Source: Apus apus
Lineage: Eukaryota > Chordata > Aves > Apodiformes > Apodidae
Reading direction: 5' to 3'
NCBI RefSeq assembly: GCF_020740795.1
Contig: NC_067312.1
Coordinates: forward strand, 46,710,405 to 46,774,404
Length of the DNA stretch: 64,000 nt
Positions 38,948-50,525 of the stretch are shown here, piece after piece (the stretch's first letter is position 1; every line of letters starts with the position of its first letter). Both the position numbers and the translations under genes were made by a program. Under the pieces are notes generated by a model. It was not told the origin of the DNA. It worked only from the letters and a program-made list of their open reading frames with translations, and did no database searches.

Positions 38948-38971
38948 CCCCCCCCCCCCACCCCCCACCCC
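38948..38971. repeat. C-rich tract (G-rich in the ERCC6L2 transcript)
   Basis: A 12-C run followed by a 6-C and a 4-C run, each separated by single A residues. On the minus strand this is four or more G-runs with one-base spacers, matching the G-quadruplex pattern. Confidence 0.85.
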
Positions 38972-40294
38972 AAGAAGAACTACAACAACTTTGCTAATGA
39001 ACTTCAAAAAACCCTGGCCTTTCCTCTGTCCTGAATAAATTTACGTAAACACCACAAACTTTTCCTTTGCAAATACACTCATCTAGAAATGAATATTCTC
39101 ATGTGCCAAAATTTCTGAGTAGCCTCTGCTAAATTTAAATTTGAAGGACTAAATAATACCTATTCATGTTACACTATCAGATTAATTTCAATACTTTGTA
39201 ACTTTCATTTCCAGAATTCATGTATTGAACTGAAAATGTAAAGTATTACAGTGGGTCAAGGCTATTTTACTATTATGTCTCATTTATTTCCAAACATGTT
39301 CAAAATATACTAAGTATATCACTAAAATACACCACCAGAAAGTTTAGAACATTCTGTTTATACTAAGATGTACTTCTGTACTGCACAAAACTCAAGTTCC
39401 CCTTAAAAGAGAAAGCAGGCCAAGTTGCCTCCAAGTAAGCCACTCTTTCAATAATTATTTAAGACTTCTATCCAGTTTGCAATGGACTGAAATAAAAACT
39501 ATAGATTTCTAAAATAAATCACCATGTATAGAAAACCTGAGATCATAAACAGTGGAAAGATAGTCTACAAATCTACAGGGCCGTCATAAATACAGCATCT
39601 GAAAATGCTTCCATTCTATAATTCATAAAGTAATAAATAAACCAGACAAGCAGAACCCCTCATAATCATAGTATTTCATGCTGAAGGAAAGGAAGGTTGG
39701 TATTGCTTTGTACCACTAATGCAGTTTAGTGTCTGATCTGAACTTTTTCAAAGGTCAAAGTACTGAAGTAAAGAATTACAGCACTTCTAAAAATTGTCTT
39801 TCTTACTTTTCTACAGAAATCTGCCTTGCATTTATCTTTCATCTACCAAACATAGGAAAGAAATATTCTTCAATATAAATATGACTTAAAAAACACATGG
39901 CTGGATTTTAAAATGCAGTTTCCCATGGTATACATTGCACTCCGTTTTAAAAATCGAAATTCTCCCCACCAAGGACCTTCATGAAGATGTGCTTATTGAT
40001 TATGAGGGGTTTGGGGAATTGTGAGAATTTCTTGTCTTGGGTTGTTTTTTCCCCCAGTTATCTACAATCTATATAAATACCTTGAAATACATGAATATTG
40101 ATCATCACAAACTGGTAACAAACTAAAGAAGTCAAAAATCAAAAAGCATGATCAGGAAAGTAGCAAGATAGAATGAAGATGAACATTACATAATTCACCA
40201 ACAATAACAGAAACCACAACAGAAGTAATCACCATGGTAGCAGCTCATTATACAGTGATGAGAGTGTTTTAACCATGTATTTCTCATTTCACTC

Positions 40295-40368
40295 TACTTG
40301 GGGTTTGGATTAGATGACCTTTAAATGTCCTTCAAAATTACCTTTAAAACTCAAACTATTTTATGATT
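40295..40368 (+). mobile_element. Short degraded CR1 3' end
   Basis: GGGTTTGGATTAGATGACCT, then TCCTTCAAAATTACC and ATTTTATGATTCTA follow the order of a CR1 3' terminus (GATGACCTTTAAAGGTCCCTTCCAA...ATTCTATGATTCTA) with clear decay. Only about 75 bases are recognisable. Confidence 0.6.
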
Positions 40369-41394
40369 CTACTCATGTTTTGGCAATTTACTCAGAAATA
40401 TAAATTGGCCTGATACTTAGCTAATGGTAGCTCAGAGATTCTTTTTTCTAACCATGTGCATCTCTCTATGTCAGAAGTAAACATTCAACCTGCCTGACAC
40501 CTCACCAGTATCAAGCCATCAGCACAAGCTTAGTATACTTAAAAAGATTATAGCCTCTACTTTCTTGCCACCTCATTTATGGTCTTACTCTGGCACTGCA
40601 ATATAGCAGAGTCTTCTTCCTTATCACCCAACGCCACTGCACACAATCATGAGAAGAGCCCTACTATGAGCAGTGAAGGAAACACCCAATCCACAAAGCC
40701 ACGGCTAGCTGCTGCCTATGCTGTCCCAGAAGACACTCAAACTTACAGCTACAGTTTTTGCAAAGGATTCCTCCCAACAGGCACCTCTGTAAGTTGCAGA
40801 CTTTAAAGGTACATAATGTTGGAACCTCTGCCTTAACTCATGGAGTTTTCTTGTCTGTGTTGTTCACCAGAGTGCATAAATACACATAATGAAAATGTCA
40901 TCATGCACTGATGGAGTGAAGTAAGCAATAGCCCAAAGAGAAAAATTTCTGTAGAAAGCAAAATTAGTTTTAACCAATAAAGGAAGAGCTTCATAAGCAC
41001 CACTGAAGATCATAGTCTTAATTTTTACAGGTATGTATTATATAATTACTGGTAGCTACTGTGAAAATAAAGTTGACTTTCATGAGACAACAAAGCATAT
41101 ACAAAGGTAAAAAACATACAGGCCTCTCACACATATGTAGTAACAAAAAAGAGAGATGTTGAGATGTTGCTTGTGTAATAACATATCAATGAAGTGGTAA
41201 CAACCCTTAGTGTTACAAAAAACATGGCCCAGCCAGTGTCTCCTCCCTTGTTCCAACTAGCAACTACAAATATCCAGGTTTATAGAGAATAAAGTTTACC
41301 CCATCCTACATAGCTTCACACTCTCCAGTTGCTCTCAGTTCAGGAACACTGCCAAACTTAATGATTTTATTTTTAACTGGCTACCTTAGTGTAC

Positions 41395-41695
41395 TTGTTT
41401 GCTTCTGTCCCACAGCACTGATGACCTTTGTGACCCTGTTCTGAACCTTTTCCAACACATGCTTTTTGAGAGGAGGGAATGCAACTAATCATACTATCTA
41501 AAGCGTACACAAATCATTAAGTTCATAAGGGTTTTGTTTCGCTGTCCTCTCCTTCTCCAAACATTTCTGACCACCACTGAGTCAAAAGTTTCATGGAACT
41601 ATCTGTCATTAATATTATGACATCAACGTCCTTGACTGCAAGTGTCATTTCCATGACCATCACTAAATATGTTATGCTAACACCTAAGAATACCT
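41395..41695 (-). mobile_element. Ancient CR1-like LINE fragment
   Basis: Patches resemble the reversed 3' region of old amniote CR1 elements: CCCTGTTCTGAACCTTTTCC, CATTAAGTTCATAAGGGTTT, and CCACTGAGTCAAAAGTTTCA with ATGACATCAACGTCCTTGAC. Divergence is much higher than in the other CR1 copies. The boundaries are approximate. Confidence 0.45.
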
Positions 41696-41882
41696 TAGCA
41701 CCACAGATCACTCTTACCCAGCCTTAGCCCAGAGGCACCCTAATCCAAGCTAGGAGATCTCTGCTATAGTACCGCCACCATAAACAGAATTATTTAAGAA
41801 AGCAGCAATTAAGTGTAAGTTTTCTTACATCCATATGCAGATGTATTACGAATACTTTTTTTTCTCTAAAGAACAGGTTTAC

Positions 41883-42002
41883 CTTCATTTTTCCACTGTA
41901 CTTTGGATCCGAGATTGTTTCAAAGGCCGCATTTTTGCTTAACTGTGCAAAATCTGGAAAACTGGAAAATACCTCACTGCACACCCGTTTGATATGTGCT
42001 TC
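41883..42002 (-). CDS. ERCC6L2: ERCC6L2 exon 9
   Basis: Forty codons (residues 462-501), starting [18 protein letters not shown] and ending [10 protein letters not shown]. This segment leads into lobe 2, where the product of the next exon (VLQQLLNH) resumes. The acceptor is TTTTCCAG|GAAGCA and the donor ATGAAG|GTAAAC. Phase 0 at both ends. Confidence 0.95.
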
Positions 42003-43544
42003 CTGGAAAAAAAGTGGGAAATCTGAATAGGCATTAAAATTAGACCTACACCAGAATGCCAGTAAGCCATACAAGGAGTTAAATAGGCTAAAACAAGTAA
42101 TCTGCTAAAGTAACTCAAGCAGAAAGACTTAGGTGTTTTTACTAAGTTCACTACAGAAGTGCTAGATAAAACATCTATGTGTTTCAGTTTGCTTCCTTTT
42201 TTCTTAAAAAAAGAGAACCCTAGTCTGAAACAATGGATTCCAGTTACTACAGTAAGAGATGCCCAACACTACTGTTCTGGGTCAAGACTGCAATAGAACT
42301 GGCCAGAACTGAGGGTCTCAAGAACTCTGTTGACTTGAGGATTCCATTACCCAACAGTTGTGTACCACAGGTTCTCTTGACTCTCTGGCATGATAAGCCA
42401 ATATAGGAATTACACGTTGATCCACCAATATGACAAAAACCAAGATGAGAAATGCCTTTAAACTGTTCAACAGCTACATTAAAGCTCCACTGCTAGAATG
42501 TGGGTATCTCCGAACTTGAAAGTGACCACACATTTTAAGTCTGCCCTTCCAGAGGAGCAGAAAATAACTTATCTCTCACCTAAAAATAAGACCTGTGATG
42601 GACTTTAGTATTAAAGGTAAAAATTATAAAAAATATTTATTTCTTCAGCAGGTTTTTGGAGAGGTAAAGGTATTATTGTATTAAAAAATATATAATATAT
42701 ATAATAATATATAATATATACTTTTATTCCAAAAAAGACAAGTCTCAAAATACTTGCACATTGTTATTTCAAACTCTCAAATGTTATTACAAGAAAAAAC
42801 ATACACACACCACCAAAAACACCACCAGAACACTTAAAACATTTGGGTATTTACTGCATGTAAGCCCCGGACATTAACAGTAACATTTAATAAAAAGCAA
42901 AACTGCTTTAATGAAATAAACTTGCCAAAATTAGATAGGATTTTCTCATTTCAATTCCCTTGTGGCTTCTGAGAGAAAGTGGCAACGGCTCTAAAACCCT
43001 CTGCTCATTTTTTGATCTTAAAGATCACATACAAATATTTCTAAAAACTCTGCCCTTTATGGGTCTTCTAGGTTTCTAGCCACAGTAACAAGATAAACTG
43101 ATACTATTCTCTCTTTGGTAATTTTCTTACAACACGTTTCTCATTATTTAAAGAATCTCAGCTCTGAATATTAAAATACTAAGAAAACCAATCTGATTTA
43201 GTATTATTTATTTGCACAAAGATATTTCTCTTACTAGGAACGAGTCATAAATGGAACAGAAAGAACATTATTAGAAATCACTAAAAGTTACTCTTCCCTA
43301 ATATAGTTTTCCAGTGTTTCTATAAGACTAAGCTTCAGATATGCATCAAATAAATGAAGACCCTGTTGTGTAACATCTCTATTAAACAAGGACTATATTC
43401 TGAATTATTGAAGAGAAAAAAAATATTTGCAAAATATCTTAATTACACTTAGGTAAGACTTAAAAAGGAGGCCAGCAGCAATTTTCATTCAAGGGTTTTC
43501 ATCCCATTTTCCACCAGTATTTTTAAGTAACTTCTGAAACTAAC
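42003..43544. other. ERCC6L2 intron 8
   Basis: 1.5 kb containing an imperfect (TA)n-rich tract near 42,685-42,721. Nothing else is recognised. Confidence 0.75.
42685..42721. repeat. Imperfect (TA)n tract
   Basis: An AT-only stretch of TATAATATATATAATAATAT-type repeats in intron 8. Confidence 0.85.
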
Positions 43545-43658
43545 TTGCTGTTTGCTAGTGTTGTCCATTTGCAGCAGTGCAGCATGATTTGCAACCTTTT
43601 GTAGGATTGTCAGGTAACTGAAGCACAGTGACTTAATGGTCTCACCATGAGCATTTAC
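43545..43658 (-). CDS. ERCC6L2: ERCC6L2 exon 8
   Basis: Thirty-eight in-frame codons (residues 424-461) beginning [20 protein letters not shown] and continuing [10 protein letters not shown], the helical stretch before lobe 2. The exon is too short to stand out as an open frame. It was found by matching the expected protein order. The acceptor follows a 13-T tract (TTTGGTAG|GTAAAT) and the donor is CAGCAA|GTTAGT. Confidence 0.92.
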
Positions 43659-45691
43659 CTACCAAAAAAAAAAAAAGAAAAAAGAAAAATTTGCAAACAA
43701 ATACTCCTGAAATAAGAAATAATCTAAAATAATTGCTATTCCTATAAGGTTTAATGCATTAGCAATTTTAAATAGTACTATAATTGATCCCAAAGTCATG
43801 CATACCGTATTTCCAAAAAAAAAAACCAAAAAAAACACCCAAGTTTTTTTTCTTCTGCTTTGCGGTCCTTTTGATAGAAAACACCTTCTCAGTAAGGGAA
43901 AAAACCCACAGCTATCTTTACAGTTCACTAAGCATTTCAGATGGCATGATACCTGCCATCAGAGAAGGGTCACCAAGATGATCAAAGGCCTGGAGCACCT
44001 CTGCTATGAAGACAGAGTGAGAGAGTTGGGGCTGTTCAGCCTGGAGAAGAGAAGGCTCCAGGGAGACCTTATAGGGGCCTTCCAGTACTTGAAAGGGGCC
44101 TACAGGAAAGCTGGGAAGTGGCTTTTCACCAGAGAAGATAGTGATAGGACAAGGGGTAATGCTTTTAAACAGAGAGGGCAGATTTAGATTAGATATTAGG
44201 AAAAAATTCTTCACTATAAGGGTGGTGAGGACCTGGAATGGGTTGGCCAGGGAGGTTGTTGATGCCCCATCCCTGGCAGTTTTTAAGGTGAGGTTGGACG
44301 AGATTTTGTGCAACCTGATCTAGTGGTAGGGGTCCCTGCTCATGGCAGGGGGGTTGGAACTTGATGACCTTTAGGGTCCCTTCCAACCTTAATGATTCTA
44401 TGATTCTGTTCTGTATCTACAGAAATTACTCAGATAACCAAGAACTCCTTCGTAGGAAAAAAGCCAGTAACTTTACAACTGATTTAAATACAAATCAAAC
44501 CAGAGCTGTCTGAATGACATCTTAACCTAAAACTGCTATCTTTACTTTTCTCTAGAGCAGAAATTTATGAAGTTTTATAAACATTTAAGTGACATAATTA
44601 AAAAAACTTCAAAAATTTGACAATGCAAAAGCAGCAGCAATAGCTTCAGATATACTTCTGGTTATGGTTATTGGCAGATTTGATCAATATTTATTTTCCT
44701 TTTTCTTCTAAAGTTACTACATTTCATGGTAAACCTTGGAATAAGACAACACATATGAAGACTTAAGTATCTGCAGGCCTGCGTATCCCTTTATGAATTA
44801 ACTTCAACAGCATTTTACTTTTTCCTACAAAACATCGTAAGAATCAGAAGCCTGCAAAGAACTAACACTAGTATCCATGGAATATTAAACAGGCTGACAG
44901 AGGAATTGTTTTTAAAGAAATATGCAGAAGACTGAATAAGCTACATAATCTGGAAAAAAACCCACTACACAAGACTCAAAACAGGCTGGAAAGAATATAG
45001 GAAGAAGCAAGTATGAGACATGCTTCTACATGTTAAAAACACAAGCTTTCCTTAAGCCTATTGAGAGATACAGACAAAGGAAATACAAAGGTAGACTAAT
45101 CGAGTGTTGACAAAGTCCAGAGGCATAGAAGAAATCTACAGAGCTGTTACTCATGCATGAAGCTCTACTTGTGCTCTACAGCTACTGCCATGTCCCCATT
45201 CAAGGAAGCAAAGCAAAGCACATACCTAGCAGCAATGAAAGACAATCCAACTGCAGTTGTAACACAAGTAAAGCCCAGACAGCCTGCTGGGTCCAGGATG
45301 CCTCTGATTCGTAGTTTCTGCACTGACCACCTGAGGTGTATGGGAGCAGCATGCCCGCCACATACTGAAGGTCTCAAAGCAACATCCTTGTCAATGTTAA
45401 CTGTTTCACAGCTGCACTTACTAATACAACAAATACAGAACTTACTGCAAAAATAACAACCACCTGCTCAGGGCATGCAAAGCAGCTTTTCTACATTCCC
45501 AAAGTGCCTAATTCCATCATGCTCATGATGCAACCACCTATGTTTACAGTCAGGATTTCCCAAGTAAGTGGCCTACAAGCACACAGCTGTTTCAATCAGC
45601 TCCTTATCTGCTGAGAGGCTCTTGAGAAAACTGATCTACTACCCAAACCAGAAAGACTAGGTTCTGAAACCCAAACAGTAGGACTTCTTAC
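43659..45691. other. ERCC6L2 intron 7
   Basis: 2.0 kb with one CR1 copy at 43,958-44,409. The remainder has no recognised feature. Confidence 0.75.
43958..44409 (+). mobile_element. CR1 LINE 3' fragment (intron 7)
   Basis: A well-preserved CR1 3' end: GAAGGGTCACCAAGATGATC, TGGGGCTGTTCAGCCTGGAG, AAGGGTGGTGAGGACCTGGA, then GACCTTTAGGGTCCCTTCCA and the terminal ATTCTATGATTCTGTT. The low divergence suggests one of the younger CR1 insertions here. It is antisense to ERCC6L2. Confidence 0.92.
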
Positions 45692-45832
45692 TTTGTAACA
45701 ACAGTTCTTTCTTTTACGACCACTGTTGCAGCTACAGGGCTCTCCAGCTCCTAATACTAAGCTTACATCCTCTGTCTCTAGCACAGCCTGGTAAACCGCT
45801 TTCTGGAATTCAGTCAGGGAACAGTATACCAT
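45692..45832 (-). CDS. ERCC6L2: ERCC6L2 exon 7: Cys-rich insertion
   Basis: Encodes residues 377-423 (47 codons, phase 0 at both ends). It starts [19 protein letters not shown] and ends in the cysteine cluster [17 protein letters not shown], with Cys at 409, 411, 420 and 421. The CxC...CC arrangement is also in the human protein as I recall it, and it could bind a metal. The acceptor is TTGGCAG|ATGG and the donor TACAAA|GTAAGA. Confidence 0.95.
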
Positions 45833-47250
45833 CTGCCAAGAGGAGAGAAACGAAAAACACAGTTATGTTCAGCATGCACTGAAAACCAAAGATCACTGCA
45901 TCAAAAACCATAAAACACTGAAAATTAAGCACAAAACTGTAATATATTTGCTGAAATAGTTACATTAAATTATTATATAACCAAATCAAAATATCTGCAT
46001 CTTGATATCAAAATAGTATGCAACTGTAGGGAAAATGTATGTATAGTTATTTTAGCCCCCTCCAAAATTCTACAAAGAGGATCAATATCAACCTGCAACA
46101 ACCTGCTACTAGGCTTCTATGAATCTTACAGTATGGCTTTTGTGGATAGGAGGAGGAGGGAGAACTGAGAAATACAAATGCAAATTATCATTAAGGATTC
46201 CTTTCTGCATTGCCAGTTGCTTAATTTACTTTTTCTTTCCTCCTTCTAGGCACTAGCTGTTGTAGGGCACTACCATAGGCAGGACAAACAGAATAAGCAA
46301 TGCAGATGCAAGGATCTACACAGTGCCATGGCCAAAACTTTTATCCTTCGTCTAACAGACCATGGGTGGCATCTCCATGGCATCTTTAGCCTTAAGCAGC
46401 AGGAGACAGAAATCCCAAGATCAGTCTTTAACATAGGCCACCCACAAAGCAGCAGCACCATGCTGAGCTATAATACAGCAGTAACTTGAACATATACTCA
46501 CATTAACAAGACAATGAAAAGAATAAAACCTACTAGACTTAGAAAAGCAACTGACTGATGTCTGTGTTAATCTTTCCTCCAGAAGACAGTTTTGATTATA
46601 TTATTATTTACTAAGGATTAAGACTACAATATTATTAAAACAATATCAATTTCAAACTAATGTGTTTGCCTACTAAGAAAGTACAAATATATCTAATAAG
46701 AATTGATAAAAACTCTTAGCTATAGTAATAAATATAATAACTTTATATAATGTTTACAATACCACTAGATGAACAGTGGTTCATTTGTATGGGCTTATAA
46801 ACAGCTTTAGGTCTGGAGGCTTTCTTTTATTTAGTGATCAAAAATAAGGGAGTTTAAAATTAAAAGCATACTACTATATGTACAAAGTGTCAAGCTGCAA
46901 ATTCGGAAGTCCTACATAGAATTTGAAGAGATTAACAAACATTTCATTGGGTTTGCACAGAAAAATACAAAAGTGATAACAAAAGAGATGTGTAAAATCA
47001 CTAGTCAGAAGTCTAGCTGAGCCTTTTCATGCTTGATTAACTCCATTTCAAAATGCAATCATTGTAATTATGCAAACAAAGCACACTACTGCATGTGCAT
47101 TTTTTCCAAGGATTCCTCTTAAATTCTTAAGTCCAAAAGAAACCCATGAACTACTAAAGGCATAATGAAAGTGGAAAAAAAAAACCAACAAAACAAAGAG
47201 AAATGGATATATTCATTAACATTGTATTTGAAATGTGTAGACGCTCTTAC
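45833..47250. other. ERCC6L2 intron 6
   Basis: 1.4 kb with nothing recognisable. Confidence 0.7.
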
Positions 47251-47458
47251 TCTGTCTTCCTTTTTTGGCAACTGATCACTGATAAGCGCTTTGGTACGTC
47301 TCAGAAACCAGCCAGACATTTTCCTTGCTAGCTTCACCATGGCCTTACGACCTGTTGCCAGCTCTCTTTTAGTTGCTGTGTGTCTCTGGCCATGCTCGAC
47401 TGGATCAGAAAATTTCTTCTTGAAATGCAGTCTGCTACCCAAAAGTCCTGGTACAGCC
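47251..47458 (-). CDS. ERCC6L2: ERCC6L2 exon 6
   Basis: Encodes residues 307-376, starting [20 protein letters not shown] after the split Trp. It covers the Snf2-specific insertion between the two RecA lobes, ending [27 protein letters not shown] and LPKKED are strongly conserved in Rad54/ERCC6-type proteins. The acceptor is TTAATAG|GGCTG and the donor GACAGA|GTAAGA. Confidence 0.96.
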
Positions 47459-48667
47459 CTATTAAAAAACAAAAGGAGGGAGGCTGTGTGAAGGAATAAC
47501 AGAATTGTCTTTACTTCAAGGCAGTCTATCCTTTTCCATTGACTAAAAGCATACTGTAAATTGTTTCTAGCTAACAAGAGATCTTATATTAACAATCACT
47601 GTAGAAATGAATTAAAATTGTGTATATAAATTGAAACATACAGTACTTCCAGACACGCCATTTTTTATTTTACTTACTTCGATCCTCAAATGTTAGGAGT
47701 CCCTTTAGGAAAGGATTGCCAGCTCCAGAAAAACTAAAGCTCAACAGAGCAACAGGTATATAGAACCTCTAACCTACAAGGCTGTTACTCTTCAGGAGCC
47801 TAAACTGGAAGCTAAGACATAATGTTTTCAATTTTTACTGTTTTTTCTTAAAATCAGGTTATGCAGATATTGCAAATTACTAAATAAAATCTTAAGAAAT
47901 CCAAAAGAAAAAAGAATTTGGTAATAATTGGCAGCGCTACATACTGGAACAATCTATTACTATCAGCATAGGATGCAAGACTAAGTTTAAAGTATTTATT
48001 TCCTGGTATTTCAATTCAGTCCATATTTCCTTATATTTAAGGCATGTTTGCTTTGTTCCCCCTTTGTAAAGCATCCTCAGTAAGTGTGCTATGCTTAGAT
48101 TTACATCTAGGGTTATTTCTACCCCTACATCTCCATTAAAAGTTTTCCTTGACAAGACTGTTGCCTTCCTAATAGCTGCACTTCTGTATTTTGAAAAATA
48201 CCACTTTCAGCTTCCAAGGATGTCAGAATGACTTGCACACATTGGACAGAGCGAAGATACAGCATAGTTCAAAACTGTAATGATTCTCAATCTACTGTAG
48301 GGAGAAGAGAAAAAGAAGAAAGTCATGTCTTTAAAAAAAAAAAAAGTAAGCACGGAGGAAAGAGGAAAAAAAAAAAATGTAGCTGCTTCCCAGATTCCCC
48401 AAAGACACCAGATAAGAGTAGTTCCAAATCTATTAATTGCAAAATACGTACTGCAGATGTACCTACCAGGAGCGTTACCTCCCATACATCTGTGGAAGAA
48501 TATATGTCACATTCTCACAAAACATTGTTTTTTTTGGGGGAGGACTGTGGTTTGTTGTTGTTGTTTTTTGACAAAGAGGCATCCAAATCATCTAGCTCTA
48601 TTCCAGTCCCACTGTACGGTTAATGTATATAGAGATGTTTAAATAATTTTTCAAAAAAATTATTTAC
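47459..48667. other. ERCC6L2 intron 5
   Basis: 1.2 kb with nothing recognisable beyond A-rich runs around 48,330-48,375. Confidence 0.7.
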
Positions 48668-48829
48668 CAGTCCATAACACACCAAAGCTCCTTCATATTG
48701 TTTTGAAGAATGGTTCCAGTAAGACCTATGCGAACACTGCATTTTAATGACTTCATGGTTTGAGTTATTTGAGCCTTTGGATTCTTGATTCTGTGCGCTT
48801 CATCCACTATCACAGCAGACCATTCTACA
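48668..48829 (-). CDS. ERCC6L2: ERCC6L2 exon 5: DEAH box
   Basis: Encodes residues 253-307. It holds Walker B/motif [12 protein letters not shown] (DEAH at 262-265), which coordinates magnesium and the catalytic water, and motif [13 protein letters not shown] (LTGT at 289-292). The acceptor is CTGTAG|TGTAGAATGG and the donor GACTG|GTAAAT. The Trp codon at the 3' junction is split TG|G with exon 6. Confidence 0.97.
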
Positions 48830-49673
48830 CTACAGATTAACAGAAAACATTGTATTAAGTGAAACAATTTATCTGGTCATCCCAGATACACATACAAAGT
48901 TAAATAAGCCCCACATGTACCTGTAATTATTATAAGGCACTCTTACTTTTTGTTTTTCCTGTTTTACGGTGTATTATGCTATGCCTCATATTCTGTTTGT
49001 TTAGTAAACTCAGTTGCCATAGTTGAGCATAATTGCTAAACTAAACAGCTAAGTGAATTTACTACTACTAACTACATCAAATGCTCCCTGTGAAGAGAGC
49101 AGCTTTCAAACTTTAGAGCAATCACGTTTCCTTCTTCCAACAAAACCTATCCAGTGCAACTAATAGAGTGACAGCATTCCAATATGCTTAGTCTCCTACA
49201 TGAAAGCACCATTCAACTTCTTTAATATCTGTATGATACCGATATGGCAGAGTATTTTTAATATTTTGTGATTTCATGACTAGGAGGAATATTTCTAGAA
49301 GCAGGGAGTCAAAGGTATCTTGCAGCCAGTTCAAGCATAAAACTAGGAGATAAAATTAACTGGTGACTTAATTAGTATTACAGTATACATGTTGCTAGGA
49401 AGAGATTTAATTTTACAAGACTGCTTTATATATATATATACAAATTAGTATTTCAGAAAAAACATCATATCCACTTCGACGACACTTCAAGCAGCAAAAA
49501 GCTCCAAAAGAAAAGTTTAGAATGCAACCTCTATCCCAAGCAGGCTGCATTTAGTTCAGTCACGTGAAGGCTGATCTTGTGGCATTTTTTATGCCTGCTA
49601 AATACATTAGTTCAGATCCAAGTTCTCTACATGCCTAAAATCTGATAAGAACTGGAGTCTGAGAGGAGTGACG

Positions 49674-50118
49674 GGGCAACGAAACGAGGTGAAGGGCCTA
49701 GAGAATAAATCTTATGAAGAATGCTTGAAGGAGCTGGGATTGTTCAGTCTGAGGAAAAGGAGGCTGAAGGGAAAAGTCAGTATCTACAACTACCTGAAAG
49801 GTCATTGTAGAGAGGTTGGTGCCAGTCTCTTCACAGGTAATTAGCAATAGAACAAGAGGGAATGGCTTCAAGCTGCAACAGGGTAGGTTTAGACTGGACA
49901 TTAGGAAGACTTTTTTTTCACAGAAAGAATGGTTAGACACTGGAATAGGCTGCCCAGGGAGGTGGTTGAGTCACCATCCCTGGATGTGTTTTAGGGTCGT
50001 TTGGATGTGGCATTGGTGGATATGGTTTAGGGGAGAACTTTGTAGAGCAGGGATGATGGTTGGATTCGGTGATCCCAAGGATCGTTTGCAACATAATTGG
50101 TTCTATGATTCTATGACT
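49674..50118 (+). mobile_element. CR1 LINE 3' fragment (intron 4, first)
   Basis: Contains GGAGCTGGGATTGTTCAGTC, GGTAGGTTTAGACTGGACAT, GACACTGGAATAGGCTGCCC and the tail GGTTCTATGATTCTATGAC. Antisense to ERCC6L2. Confidence 0.9.
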
Positions 50119-50242
50119 ATGTGTTAGCTCCTTCAGCTTCACCTTTTATTATGCTGATTAACCTGCATAACTGAGTCTACATGTTCTTATTAGTGAAAAC
50201 TAATTATTTCAGACCAGTTTTTGAGGCCAATAATCTACAAGG

Positions 50243-50525
50243 GCATACAGTGATAGGATGACAGGTAATGGCTTTAAACTGGAATGGAGTAGTCTTAGAT
50301 TAGACATTAGAGAGGAACAAAGTCTTTGTCTGTGAGGGTGATGAGACATGCGAATACTTTTCCAAGGGAAGCTGTGGAAGCCCCATCTCTGGAACTGCTC
50401 AAGGCCAGGTTGGATGGAGCTTTGAGAAACCTGGTCTAGTGGGAGGTGTTCCTGCTCGTGGCAGGGAAGTTGGAACTACAGAATCTCTAAGGCCCCTTCC
50501 AACCCAAACCATTCTACGATTCTAC
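50243..50525 (+). mobile_element. CR1 LINE 3' fragment (intron 4, second)
   Basis: Begins in the middle of the CR1 3' region (GTGATAGGATGACAGGTAAT, GGCTTTAAACTGG) and ends CCAACCCAAACCATTCTACG ATTCTAC. It is a different CR1 subtype from its neighbour 125 bases away (for example GGCCCCTTCCAACCC against the neighbour's tail), so it is a separate insertion and not a duplication. Confidence 0.88.

Larger units (their letters stand above)
36811..41882. other. ERCC6L2 intron 9
   Basis: 5.1 kb with a C-rich tract near 38,948-38,971, a short CR1 tail at about 40,295-40,368, and an ancient CR1-like fragment at about 41,395-41,695. The rest is AT-rich with nothing recognised. Confidence 0.7.

Noticed and set aside
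43798-44323. Open frames of 129 and 131 codons on opposite strands
   Set aside because: They lie within a CR1 3' end. CR1 3' regions of this type often read open over short stretches but do not encode the transposon's proteins in this part.
47937-48155. Minus-strand frame of 72 codons in intron 5 that looked like a possible extra exon
   Set aside because: Exons 5 and 6 already join in phase through a split Trp codon, leaving no gap in the protein, and no homology was recognised.
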